Shown here: positions 35,820-45,189 of the stretch, one piece after another
How positions within the stretch are numbered: the stretch's first letter is position 1
Layout: each line of letters starts with the position of its first letter
NCBI GenBank assembly: GCA_947579665.1
Contig: CANPUZ010000050.1
Coordinates: 1-64,000, forward strand
DNA: 64,000 nucleotides
Source of the DNA: Sympetrum striolatum
Taxonomy: Eukaryota; Arthropoda; Insecta; Odonata; Libellulidae
Direction of reading: 5' to 3'
Notes under the pieces: generated by a model
Told to the model about the DNA's origin: nothing
Databases searched by the model: none
The model's input: the letters and a program-made list of their open reading frames with translations, nothing else
Translations under genes and position numbers: made by a program

Positions 35820-36345
35820 GTTCCACAGGGAAGTGTTCTTGGTCCGATTTTATTTCTAGTTTACATTAACGACCTCGTAGATAACGTAAAGAGTAAGGTT
35901 AGAGTATTTGCCGATGATACCCTGATATACAGAGAGATTTAGTCAGAAAACGATTATAATGTATTTCAAAACGACCTTGACGTAATATCAGGTTAGTGTA
36001 AAGATTGGCAGCTGGATTTAAATATAAATAAATGCGTTGCCATGAGTTTCACGCGCTCCACAAACATTATTCCCGCGCAGTACCAAATCTCAGGGCATCC
36101 ATTAAAGTTAGTGCACGACAACAAATGCCTACGTTTTGCAGTAACTTAACTTTTAAAGAGCATATTCAAGATAGGAAAAGCGAATAGAATGCAAAGATTA
36201 ACTACGTTGAGAAGAAGTGAGAGTCGAAGAAATAGCTTCTCTTATTCGTCTAGAATACTGCTGTGCGGTTTGTGAGGTTTAGTCTCAGATTTAGAGATGG
36301 TCCAGCGTAGATTCGTTTGTGGGGATTCCCGTTTCGATAGCAGCG
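35820..36345 (+). pseudogene. CR1/Jockey LINE reverse transcriptase fragment, decayed
   Basis: The frame starting at 35820 reads [20 protein letters not shown] and VFADDTL, with the catalytic-site FADD at 35907-35918, then a stop at 35940 and further stops. The following text is CKDWQLDLNINKCVAMSFTR. These are palm-domain motifs of a non-LTR reverse transcriptase. Its 3' part overlaps the family found at 50110-50695. Dead element. Confidence 0.9.
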
Positions 36346-36544
36346 TTACGGCAATGATAGAGATATGTGTATGATAGAGTCAACTATACATACTGTAATA
36401 GAAATATTATAAACAACCTGAGTGAGGTATACAAGACCTTTTTCCCTTTCGAAGGATGGGAACACAATTCCCTTCAAAAGAGGGATGTTTTCTCATAAAA
36501 ATAGCAACGACGGGGATGTTTGATAAACGAGATAAACGAGAGTC
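36346..36544. other. Short spacer, nothing recognised
   Basis: Sequence between LINE fragment and satellite; words such as TTCCCTTCGAAGGATGGGAA suggest it may still belong to the element. Confidence 0.35.
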
Positions 36545-37350
36545 TTAAAAGCGTATTCTAAGCAGACTCAAATCTTTCTAAACACACTCCAAGCGGACTC
36601 AGACCTTCTTTTGTTAAGCATTTTAAGCTAACTAAGCTCTTACTAAGCAAGCTAAGCATTTCCTGACTTAAAGAAAAGCTTTCTAGTCTAAAGAAGCGCT
36701 TTCTAAGGTAACTAAACGATTTTTAAGCTTACGAAGTGCTTTCTAAGCTAACCAAGCGCATTCACAAGCAGACTCAACTCTTTCTAAGCACACTCTAAGC
36801 CCTTTCCTAGCTATCCGAGCGCTATCTAAGTTATCTAAACGCCTCTTAAGCAAAAATTACGCTTCCTAAGCGAACTAAGCACTTCCTAAGCTAACAAAGC
36901 GCATTCTAAGCAAACACAGCACTTTCTAAGTAAACACAGCGCTTTCTAAGCAAACGCAGCGCATTCGAAGCTGACCACGTGCTTTATGAGCTAACTAAGC
37001 GCTCTCTACACTAACTTGGCGCTTCATAAGCTAACAAAGTGCTTTCTAAGCGAACTTAGCGCTTCCTACGCTACTTAAACGATTTCGAAGATAACTAAGC
37101 GCTTTCTTAGCGAACTAAGCACATTCTAAGCAAAAAAGCGATTAATAAGCTAACTAAGCGCTTAATAAGTTAAATAAGCGTTTTATTAGCTAAGTAAGCG
37201 GTTTCTAAGTAAACAAAGCGCTTTCGAAGCGAACTAAGCGTATTTTAAGCGGACTCAGCCCTTTCTAAGCAACCCAATCGTTTCCCAAACGCATTCTTAG
37301 CCGGTTCACACCATTCAACAAACCCAGAGCTTTTAAAATGAACTAAGCGC
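36545..37350 (+). repeat. 20-bp satellite array, GCGCTTTCTAAGC variant
   Basis: Units like CTTTCTAAGCAAACACAGCG, which drift to TAAGCTAACTAAGCGCTT. A subfamily with a different second half from the others in the window. Confidence 0.88.
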
Positions 37351-37664
37351 GGACTATATATATAACCGAAAAACCAACCATACATACGGTAATAGAAGTA
37401 CTAGTAAATGTAGTTATATTATTCGTTATTTACGTGAGTGACATGCACAAGACAGTATCAAAGAATGGAATTCCCCTTATAAGAGGGAGATGCTCTCATA
37501 AAAATGGGAATGCTAATAATAAAGGACTGAAAAAGGCCATTAATAAAGATTGGATATTAGTCAAATGGAAAAATTTGAATTTCCGAGACTTGGGATTGAA
37601 AAAAGGGTGTCCTCTTTCTGATTATTAAGGGTTTGCATTAAGGATTAGGGGCGTCCCCTAAAGA

Positions 37665-37925
37665 ACGGAGGGTTTGCTAAGAAAATGTCGCTCACAATAC
37701 GTTGACAACGCTTACCTTGTGCTGAGTTGGCTTAGAATAAGGCTAATACGGTTTATTTAAGTATTGAATGCTTATTTTATGCTATTTTAGGCTAAATACG
37801 CTCAGGGTGTGCTGGGTAAGCTTACGTTACGCTGAGTACCCTTGGTGAACACTTTATCCAGTTAACTTACGCTCGCATTATGTGGACTACGCTCACTTTA
37901 GGGTGATTCCGCTAAAGTGAACAAA
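37665..37925 (-). repeat. Very degenerate satellite array
   Basis: GCTTAGAATAAGGC, GCTGAGTACCCTTGG and GCTTACGTTACGCTGAGTAC keep the CTNAG core with loose spacing. Confidence 0.55.
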
Positions 37926-38129
37926 ACAGCTTCCTTACTTCGCATGCACTGTATTCCTTCGTCACCGTATAACATTTATTCGTATATATTTCATTATTAT
38001 TCATATATATTGTACATAGTAATTGCTATTTGCTGATATATCATATTTATATGTTTATTTTTGAAATTTTTGTAATATTCATTTATTTAAATTCTATAAT
38101 TAGTGATAATTAGTAATTTAATAAGTTAT

Positions 38130-38645
38130 GAGATTTCTCAGCTAGTGATGACTCCGCTTATTAAGCGATAAGTCCGCTTGGAAGGTGCTAATTCCGTTTA
38201 CTAAGGGTTGAGTTTGCTTTGCAAGTGATGCCTTCGCTTAATAAACTGATAACTCCGCTAGTAAACTGCTAATTCCGCTGAGTAAGTGATGAGTCTGCTC
38301 AGTAAGCAATGAATTCGCTAAAAAAGTGATAAGTCATATTGATAAGCGATGAGTCCGCTTGGAAGGTGCTTAGTCCGCTTACTAAGTGATGACTTCGCTA
38401 ATTAAGCGATGAGTCCGCTTGGTAGGTGCTATATCCGCTTACTAAGTGATTAGTTCGCTCAGCAAGTGATAACTCCGCTCAATAAGTGATGTTTCCGCTT
38501 ATTAAGCGATGAGTCCGCTTGGTAGGCGCTATATCCGCTTACTAAGTGATTAGTTCGCTCAGCAAGTGATGACTCCGCTTAACAAGAGATGTGTCCGCTT
38601 ATTAAGCGATGTAGGTGCCGTAAGTCCGCTTACTGAGTGATGAGT
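38130..38645 (-). repeat. 20-bp TAAGCG satellite array beside exon 8
   Basis: Units CCGCTTACTAAGTGATTAGT and TTAAGCGATGAGTCCGCTTG; partial 40- to 60-bp higher-order order. It ends about 40 bp from the donor of exon 8. Confidence 0.92.
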
Positions 38646-38685
38646 TTGCAAAATGGAAGAGAGAGAATAACTAAGAGGTCCTCAC

Positions 38686-38828
38686 CTGTGGGGTTGGACG
38701 CCAGCCACTCCGTTGAGCCTCCCAACGCTCAGGTCCAGGGTCTGCCCCTGCGGCGACGGAGTCGGGGAGGATGCTGACGGTCCCAGGGAGTTCGATCTCG
38801 GAGACAAGTGATGCTGCTGGGATGCGAA
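38686..38828 (-). CDS. MYT1: MYT1-family exon 8: LDLS motif
   Basis: A 143-nt exon between TTCTCGTTCAG and AG|GTGAGG, entered in phase 0. It encodes FASQQHHLSPRSNSLGPSAS, then SPTPSPQGQTLDLSVGRLNG and VAGVQPH. The TLDLS motif matches a conserved element of the MYT1 domain. The rest is Ser/Pro-rich and looks disordered; several SP/TP dipeptides are possible proline-directed phosphorylation sites. The donor side is followed after about 40 bp by a dense 20-bp satellite array. A same-strand frame in another register is a shadow. Confidence 0.87.
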
Positions 38829-38839
38829 CTGAACGAGAA

Positions 38840-39190
38840 AACATTGCACACAATTGCACACTCCCGAATTGAAACGAGAGCAGGTCGTGCCATGGACCAG
38901 TGGTTCATATACAGCTAATAATACTACGTTGTACTATGTTGTCTTTTACATTAAAGCTAGGGGATTCCCCCGTTAAAATTTACGGAATTAAAACGTAAAT
39001 TTAGTATTAAATTGACACCGTTGTTGATTGTGATTGAATATAACCAGCAATTATTCTAAATGCTCTGGCTCCATTTTTTATTTTAAAGCACTTAGATTGA
39101 TTCACAATAATAAGGAATCTCACAGTTTTAAATGTCTAAATACTTCAATACGCTGTAACTATCTGTTGATCCTTCCTGACGTGGATTTTA
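38840..39190. other. Intron sequence, nothing recognised
   Basis: AT-rich, no frame with known content, no repeat. Confidence 0.4.
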
Positions 39191-39194
39191 ATAT

Positions 39195-39475
39195 TTTGTT
39201 GGCACAAATAGTCCAACAATCACCTTCGTTGTTAGGGAATTGAATATGCCCCGCAAGATCACACACATTTATCGTCGTTATCGTCTGAATTATCTCAATT
39301 CCGACTCGAATACCATATTCCACGACTGAAATAAGAATCTTTGTTCAATTTCCTTTCTTTTAGTGTTCATCTCGATTTCGTACGACCATTATATCCGATT
39401 TAATTCCGCAAAAGAAAAAATGTCTGCATTCGATCAAAATAAACTTCACGTGCATTTCTTACGGAAGTTAAAGCT
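39195..39475 (+). repeat. Family A repeat, form A3
   Basis: CCAACAATCACCTTCGTTGT, the core, and TTCACGTGCATTTCTTACGG; the 3' B-box part is replaced by TGGAGTCGAACTGAG. Confidence 0.75.
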
Positions 39476-39479
39476 TTTG

Positions 39480-40440
39480 AGAAGTTCCTTCAAATGAAAT
39501 TTGATAAACGCGTTATTCGTGCACTGGAGTCGAACTGAGTGCCTGGAAAACATACATTTGCGACTTTTGCAGTAGATTTTGAGATGAATTAGAAACATAA
39601 GGAATTTATTTTCCTTATATGGATTAGTTTTTTAAAGAGTCCAAAGGTACACTAATGTAGCTTGACCCACTTTGCATCAAACGAAAAAAGTATTTTTGAG
39701 ACGTTTAACAGCAAGTTTTATTTCAACCATGCGCATTGATACGAGGGGAAATAGTCAGAGATTTATGTGGTACGTGTTTCACTAAAATTGTATTTAACAA
39801 ACTGTATTTAGAGTGAAAAATAGAGAGAGTGATCCAAGGTACAACACTGAACTAATTGTTAGGCTAAGATAAGGGGAGGTTTGTGGTGTACGCATTCTCA
39901 TGAAAGTTTTAGTACAAATTCTTTGCTTAAAAATCGATAATTTAAATGCAATTCTAAGGACACACGCCTAAATTAAGTAGCAACATACAACAATATACAA
40001 TTCCCCGGATTCAAACGCGCTAAATCTTTAATATAAGTGACGTACAAGCAAATTATGCCATTTTTTCGATTAGATCGTTCCGGAAACATCTTAGCAAAAA
40101 TCAGGAATGCGACATATTTTATAAAAATTTTCAATTTTGGCATTTTAAAAAAGTCAGTTTGAAAATACACGCCACTCGACAACTTAGCGCTAAAATATCC
40201 GGACGCAACAGAGCATCACGATGACTGATTGCTAGTGGCAACTGGGAGCTATGGCAACTGAGCGTTGGACTGGATTGGTTCGATTGAAAACCATACTCGC
40301 TCAGTTGTCATGGAAACGAAAACATAATCCGATCGAGTTGAAATTCTTTATGCGTTAAAAGGAACACCAACCGCGAAATTTAAGCACTATCCAGTGACGG
40401 ATAAAAAAAGAACGTTTTTTCTATCCACCATAGCATACAC
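39480..40440. other. Intron sequence, nothing recognised
   Basis: AT-rich with short frames only (69 codons at most). The stretch 40195-40330 has repeated GGCAACTG words without clear period. Confidence 0.4.
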
Positions 40441-40456
40441 AAGGAGGACAACTGAC

Positions 40457-40616
40457 CGTTGAGCTTGTAGAGGTGACGCTGGAGGTGGAGAGGTCCATGA
40501 CAGAGCCCCCTGGTGACGTCGGAGGAATGCCCTTGGCCAGTTGTGCCCTCGCCGCAGCAGCCGCGCACTTGACGGACAAGTTGATGGCCGAGGCGTCGTA
40601 TGCCTGGTAAGTGGGC
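40457..40616 (-). CDS. MYT1: MYT1-family exon 7: INLS and MDLS motifs
   Basis: A 160-nt exon between TTCTTTTGCAG and ACG|GTCAGT, found by phase rather than ORF length. It reads PTYQAYDASAINLSVKCAAA, then ARAQLAKGIPPTSPGG, then SVMDLSTSSVTSTSST. The order Ala-rich/INLS followed by DLS motifs recalls the MYT1 domain of vertebrate proteins, where NLS and LDLS motifs occur in the same order. D-L-S motifs of this kind can dock corepressors such as CtBP (consensus PxDLS), but here the preceding Pro is missing, so that role is only a possibility. The exon ends in phase 0. Confidence 0.88.
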
Positions 40617-40719
40617 CTGCAAAAGAACGAGGATTTAAGATGGAGATCTACGGAGTCTTATAGTCAACTACGTTTTACCTGAGTTTTTAACGAATAATTA
40701 CAGTTGCGTACATATTTAT

Positions 40720-41390
40720 CTATCTGCCAGTGACTTCCGTAAGAAATACATGTGGGAAATATTTAAAAATTAATTTCAAGCACTTCTGGATACTTAGGAT
40801 AGGATCATAAGCGTTTAGAAGTCGTTAAAGGTCCAATGGAGTATTACGTATTGATATTTGTCTGTCCAGAGTATCCTTGGTTCGACTCCGGACGACTCAA
40901 TTCGTCTCTCTCATAAGAAATGCACGTAAAGTTCATTTTAACACTTCGTCGTTATGAAATTGTTAAGGCCCTCAAAATCACACGAATTTGTCATCGTTTT
41001 TGTCCAAATTCTTATAATTTCGACTCTAATACGATATTCAACGACCATAATAAAATTTTTTATTTAATTTCCTTTCTTTTGGTGTTAATTTCGATTTCGT
41101 ACGACCATTATTTCTCATTTAATTCTGCAAAAGAAAGAATGTCTGCAATCGATCAAAACGAACTTTGCGTGCATTTCTTATGAGAGAGACGATTCGAGTC
41201 GTCCAGAGTCGAACCAAGGATACTCTGGACACAATGTTATCAATATGTAACACCCTAATGGACCTTTTAAACGACTACCATATATTTTATAATCCTATCC
41301 TATGTCGGGAAATGCACGAAATTAATGTTTGAGAATTAGTCCTATGTATTTCTAACGGGAGTTACTGGCATCGGATACATAGATACATCA
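40720..41390. repeat. Foldback element with about 220-bp inverted arms (family A3)
   Basis: Left arm about 40720-40940, right arm about 41145-41390, loop about 200 bp. Matching pairs: GTCCAGAGTATCCTTGGTTC versus GAACCAAGGATACTCTGGAC; AAAGGTCCAATGGAGT versus CTAATGGACCTTTTAAACGA; ATAGGATCATAA versus TTATAATCCTATCC. The loop is a family A3 core in plus orientation. It fills most of intron 6 (41474-40617). Confidence 0.85.
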
Positions 41391-41474
41391 ATATGTAACG
41401 CTCCTGGATTTTGTGGATGCTTTATCGCTTGCAATAGATTGGAAAATGAAGGAAATGACGCCAACTGATCTCAC

Positions 41475-41753
41475 CTTGGATATATCGGCTGCGTGGGAGG
41501 CTGTATTTGCTCCTGCTGCTGTGTTCCGACCATCGCCGGCCCTTCTCCGCCGCCCGCACCCGCCGGCCCTTCCCCCTCCCCGTTGTACACGGCGCCCTGA
41601 TAAGGGGGATACATTCCCCTCCCGACTTCCATGGAATCGAACCCGGGCCTCTCGTACTGGGGCCCCCCTTCCTGGTACTGCCCCTGCATGTTGGGGGGAC
41701 ATCTGGTGGGAGCGCTTTGAACCTCGTAGTGGTGCCGCTGCTGATCGTAGTCT
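41475..41753 (-). CDS. MYT1: MYT1-family exon 6: Gln/Pro/Gly-rich region
   Basis: A 279-nt exon between CTCAATTGCAG and AG|GTGAGA. It encodes DYDQQRHHYEVQSAPTRCPP, then a Tyr/Gly/Pro-rich stretch (PPYQGAVYNGEG, GPAGAGGGEG), and ends in QQQEQIQPPTQPIYP. It has no recognisable fold and appears disordered. A longer open frame on the same strand in another register is a shadow produced by high GC. Phase and splice signals link it to exon 5 (799-bp intron, mostly satellite) and exon 7 (858-bp intron, mostly a foldback repeat). Confidence 0.9.
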
Positions 41754-41837
41754 CTGCAATTGAGAATACTCCCTTGTTTGAACATTCATAGCCATTGAAT
41801 CAGTTGGTTCAATTTATAAAATTATTTTTCATTTGTC

Positions 41838-42495
41838 TAGTAAGTGATGATTGTGCTTAGTAGTTGATGAGTGCGCTTAGCAAGTGATGAGTTTACTGAT
41901 GACTATACTTAGGATGTGATAAATGTGCTTAGAATATGATGAGTTTACTTAGTGATGAGGGCGCTTTGTATATGATGACTTAGCTTAAAATCTGATGACT
42001 ACGCTTTGTGAAAGATAAGTGAGCTTAGAATCCGATGAGTATACTTAGTGAATGATAAAAGTGCTTAGTGAGTGATAAGCTCGCTTAGAATCTGACGAGT
42101 ATGCTAAGTTAGTAATGAGTACGCTTCGAATACGATTAGTATGGTTAGTAAGTGATGAAACAGCTTAGTACGTGATGAGTCCACTTAGTTAGTGGTGCGT
42201 TTGATTAGTAAGTGATGAGTATGGTTAGTAATTGATAATTGCGCTTAGAATCTGATAGATATGCTCATTAAATGATAAAATAACTTAGAATCCGATGACA
42301 GTGCTTAGTAAGAGATTATAACGCTTAGCAAGTGATGACTTCGCTTAACAAAGTAATAAGTCCGCTAGTTAAGTATTAAGTGCGCTTAGTGTGTGATGAG
42401 TCCCCTTAATAGGCGCTAAGTCCGCTTACTAAGTCATGTGTTTGCTTATCAAGTGATGAATACAATGCTATGACAGTGCTTAGTAAGTGACAATT
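41838..42495 (-). repeat. 20-bp satellite array filling intron 5
   Basis: Units GCTTAGTAAGTGATGAGTAT and GCTTAGAATCTGATAGATAT on plus; partial dimers. It takes up about 80 percent of the 799-bp intron 5, leaving short flanks for the splice signals. Confidence 0.92.
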
Positions 42496-42552
42496 AGAAT
42501 CTAGAATGCCTTATAAACACACGAATGCAATGAACCTTGTATAGTGTCTCAC

Positions 42553-42937
42553 CTGTACACTTGTATGTGGCCCTGTTCGTATTCCCTCCCCGGATACATG
42601 TTCTGTGGCATGCTGGGCATCTCCATCTGATGCATCGGGACGCTGCTCGACCCAGAATCCGAGTCCTGGGACGAGTAGGGGTCGAAGGCGGGTCTGCAAC
42701 TCCCCATGTCCTCCACTTTGACAGACATCTGCTGGCTCTCCGATGCTCTGTTCTGCGGCGGCATCACTTCGTCCTCTTCATCCTCATCATCCTTCCCTTT
42801 GGATGCTGCGTTCATCTGCGGTGGACCATTCATCTCCTGGGGTTGGGGCCCATAATAAGGAGGCCCGTAGGAGAGACAGGGCTTAACTTCGCCCTCCATG
42901 GGTTTGCAGAAGGCGTAGTCTGGAGGCATGTTCGGGA
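42553..42937 (-). CDS. MYT1: MYT1-family exon 5: acidic patch and SUMO-like site
   Basis: The longest exon (385 nt), between CTCCTTTCCAG and AG|GTGAGA. It starts VPNMPPDYAFCKPMEGEVKP, then runs through a Pro/Tyr/Gln segment, an acidic stretch KGKDDEDEEDEV, a VKVE motif that fits the SUMO consensus (hydrophobic-K-x-E), a Ser/Asp cluster, and a Met/Gln/Pro-rich end (MYPGREYEQGHIQVYR). No globular domain is visible; it looks disordered, as expected of the activation or repression regions of these factors. The joined codon with exon 4 gives Val and with exon 6 gives Arg. A 183-residue frame on the opposite strand overlaps it and is a shadow. Confidence 0.9.
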
Positions 42938-42939
42938 CT

Positions 42940-44570
42940 GGAAAGGAGATTCATACATTTTCCATATTATTTTCCATATAAGAAGTTATGGCACAACAAC
43001 TGATTTCGTCTCAATCCAAACCGGCACATTCCTTTATTATTATGCAAACCGGCACATTCCTTTAACCGGAATCGAAATACGAGTGTAATTTGCTTCGATG
43101 GAAACATAAATATGTCTCGAGTTCCAAGTTGTTGATGCAAGTGAAAGTGTTACCGGGATTGAAATTAGGAAAATCGTTTCCGTACATTTCAATTATTATT
43201 ATTTCGTAAACGAGAAGTGGGCCATAAGCCAGGAGGCAGTTTTTCTACATCTAGGCAGTTATTCTACGTAATAATATACAACATATTATATACATATACA
43301 TGTGCCATATAAATGGTTATTTCTGGATTTTTCGTGGTTCATGTCAGGACCGTAGTGGTCCCAGGGTAAAACCCCTCCGTACATCGCCAAGCAATTCCTC
43401 TTTCTACTCCTCCTCTATTCTACTTCCTCCAGATATTCTACACCACTAAAATCCTTTTACATTCTATAATACCCTTATCTACTGTAAAACATTCCTTTTT
43501 AAAATATATTGATTTTTAGGCAAGGCGTTAAAGAGCGATCCAGGTGAATTATTCCATTCCGAAATGCCTCTGTTAAGAAAAGATTATTTCCGCGATGTCC
43601 GTTCTTTGCCGCCGAGGCTTAATTTTAAATTCATGTGTACTTTTTCTTTCATCGACAACATTGATCCCACAAGTGGTTGTCGCGTACATTTAATTGAGAA
43701 TATTGGACGCGAAGTCAAATTATAGATGTTTTTGAGGTCAAATTTATTTCCGGAAATCAATTTAATAATCGTCAATTTCAGTACTTTATCTGTAGATGAA
43801 AATTGCATTTTATGCATGCAAAAGAACTCCAGAGTCTAAAATAATATGTTTGGAAAATTCAGGAGACGGCTGACACAACGCGAAAAGGCGCCTAGAAAAG
43901 CTCCCAAAGGAAGAACGGACATGAAAAAGTGGGTATTCTGGTATTTTCCATATTGCAATATTAAAAAACATACCAAGTTAATGATATAAGTTACCAACAT
44001 TTGTATGTATTTATTTTTTTACTCTAAATATTGCATATAAATCTAATACAATATAATTAAGACAATTTAGGATATCCTGTGTTGTTGACACCGATAATAC
44101 ACGGTGTACGTTTTGTGTTCACTTTGAAATAATTTAAAGCACTCGTTTAAGTTAGAATATTGAGGTGTGTTATTACGATAATGTTACGATGGCATATTAC
44201 AAATATAAGATGAATGAAGTGACGTATTAACACAAAGGAAAGGCTATACAGCATAAATCGGGAAAAAAATAAAAAATAGAAAATTTTAAAAGTACTTTAA
44301 TTGACAAAAATCTTTCAAAAATTTAAATAATAAAACAAATTGATTGCTTTGCGATCTAACAGCATATTTTTAGTCTTTTTTTATAAATAAGTTACAGTTA
44401 AATACGCCTTTAATTTCATTTGGTAACCCACAGTACAAATAAATATAAAAAAGAGATTTTTTTATAAATATTAAAGTTTGATTTTGTAAACCTAATGCAA
44501 TTTTACTAAATTTACATATTATGAGAAACGATAAGAGATTTTGGATTAATTTGCTCTGTTATGTTTAGTT
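42940..44570. other. Intron 4 sequence, nothing recognised
   Basis: AT-rich. One 77-codon minus-strand frame (43584-43817) has no family signature. TTAACCGG/CCGGCACATTCCTTTA is duplicated at 43020-43070 (CAAACCGGCACATTCCTTTA twice). Confidence 0.45.
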
Positions 44571-44574
44571 CTTT

Positions 44575-44820
44575 TAGCAAATGATGAAGTAGTTTATTTG
44601 ATTCAAGTTCGCTTAGATACCGCTTAGTTCGCTAAGATATACAGCTTAGCTTTCTAAGAGTCGGCTTGGAATACATTAGTTAGTTTATGGTCAGCTTAGT
44701 TTGCTGAGAGGCCGTTGAATACGCTAACAATTCGCTTAGTTCTCTTTCTTTACTTAGAGGCTGCTTAGTTCGCTGAGGTCCTTTTGTTTAGAATCTGCTT
44801 ACTTCGCTCAGTTCGCTATT
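44575..44820 (-). repeat. Degenerate satellite array after exon 4
   Basis: CGCTTAGATACCGCTTAGTT, GCTTAGTTCGCTGAGGTCC and similar; period loose. It begins about 100 bp from the donor of exon 4. Confidence 0.75.
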
Positions 44821-44918
44821 AATCTTTTGGATTTCGAAAAAACGTTTTCCTTGATACACCCTAATACACCCTAAGTAGATTTCGTCGGAGAAAGAAATAT
44901 TCCCGCTAAAGTCCTTAC

Positions 44919-45182
44919 CATCTTTGACGTAACTTCCTGTGTGGTACTTGTCTATCCGGCCACCGTCGGCGCCACCGGTCATCCCGTTCCTAACCTGAAG
45001 TGTGGGGAATGTGTTCATGGGCCTGGGTTTGAACCCCATCAAAGGGGTGGACCTGCTTTTACTCGCAGCTGCTATCGGACACCCTGACAGGGACCTGTGG
45101 GCGTTCCTGTTGGAGCTGACGTGACCCCTTCCGTTGCACCCTGGGGTGGGGCATTTGAGGATGGTTTTGTGCTGCGCCAAGA
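44919..45182 (-). CDS. MYT1: MYT1-family exon 4: zinc finger 2 and start of MYT1-domain region
   Basis: A 264-nt exon between TCTAATTAG and G|GTAAGG. After the linker [10 protein letters not shown] it encodes the second CCHHC finger: [20 protein letters not shown] followed by [12 protein letters not shown]. The ligand spacing C-x4-C-x4-H-x7-H-x5-C is complete. The [15 protein letters not shown] segment is nearly invariant in animal MYT1/MYT1L/ST18. Downstream it reads [20 protein letters not shown] and ends in YHTGSYVKD, with no known fold. An intact, fully conserved finger in one exon indicates a functional gene, not a pseudogene. Phase 1 at the end fits the following exon. Confidence 0.97.
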
Positions 45183-45189
45183 CTAATTA

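Noticed and set aside
35820..36345. Functional reverse transcriptase gene
   Set aside because: QGSVLGP and FADD motifs are present, but in-frame stops begin at 35940.
41388..41795. 135-codon minus-strand frame over exon 6 in another register
   Set aside because: The other register has phase-matched splice sites on both sides and the composition of neighbouring exons.
42537..43088. 183-codon plus-strand frame
   Set aside because: It is antisense to exon 5, extends into intron and owes its length to the GC-rich exon.
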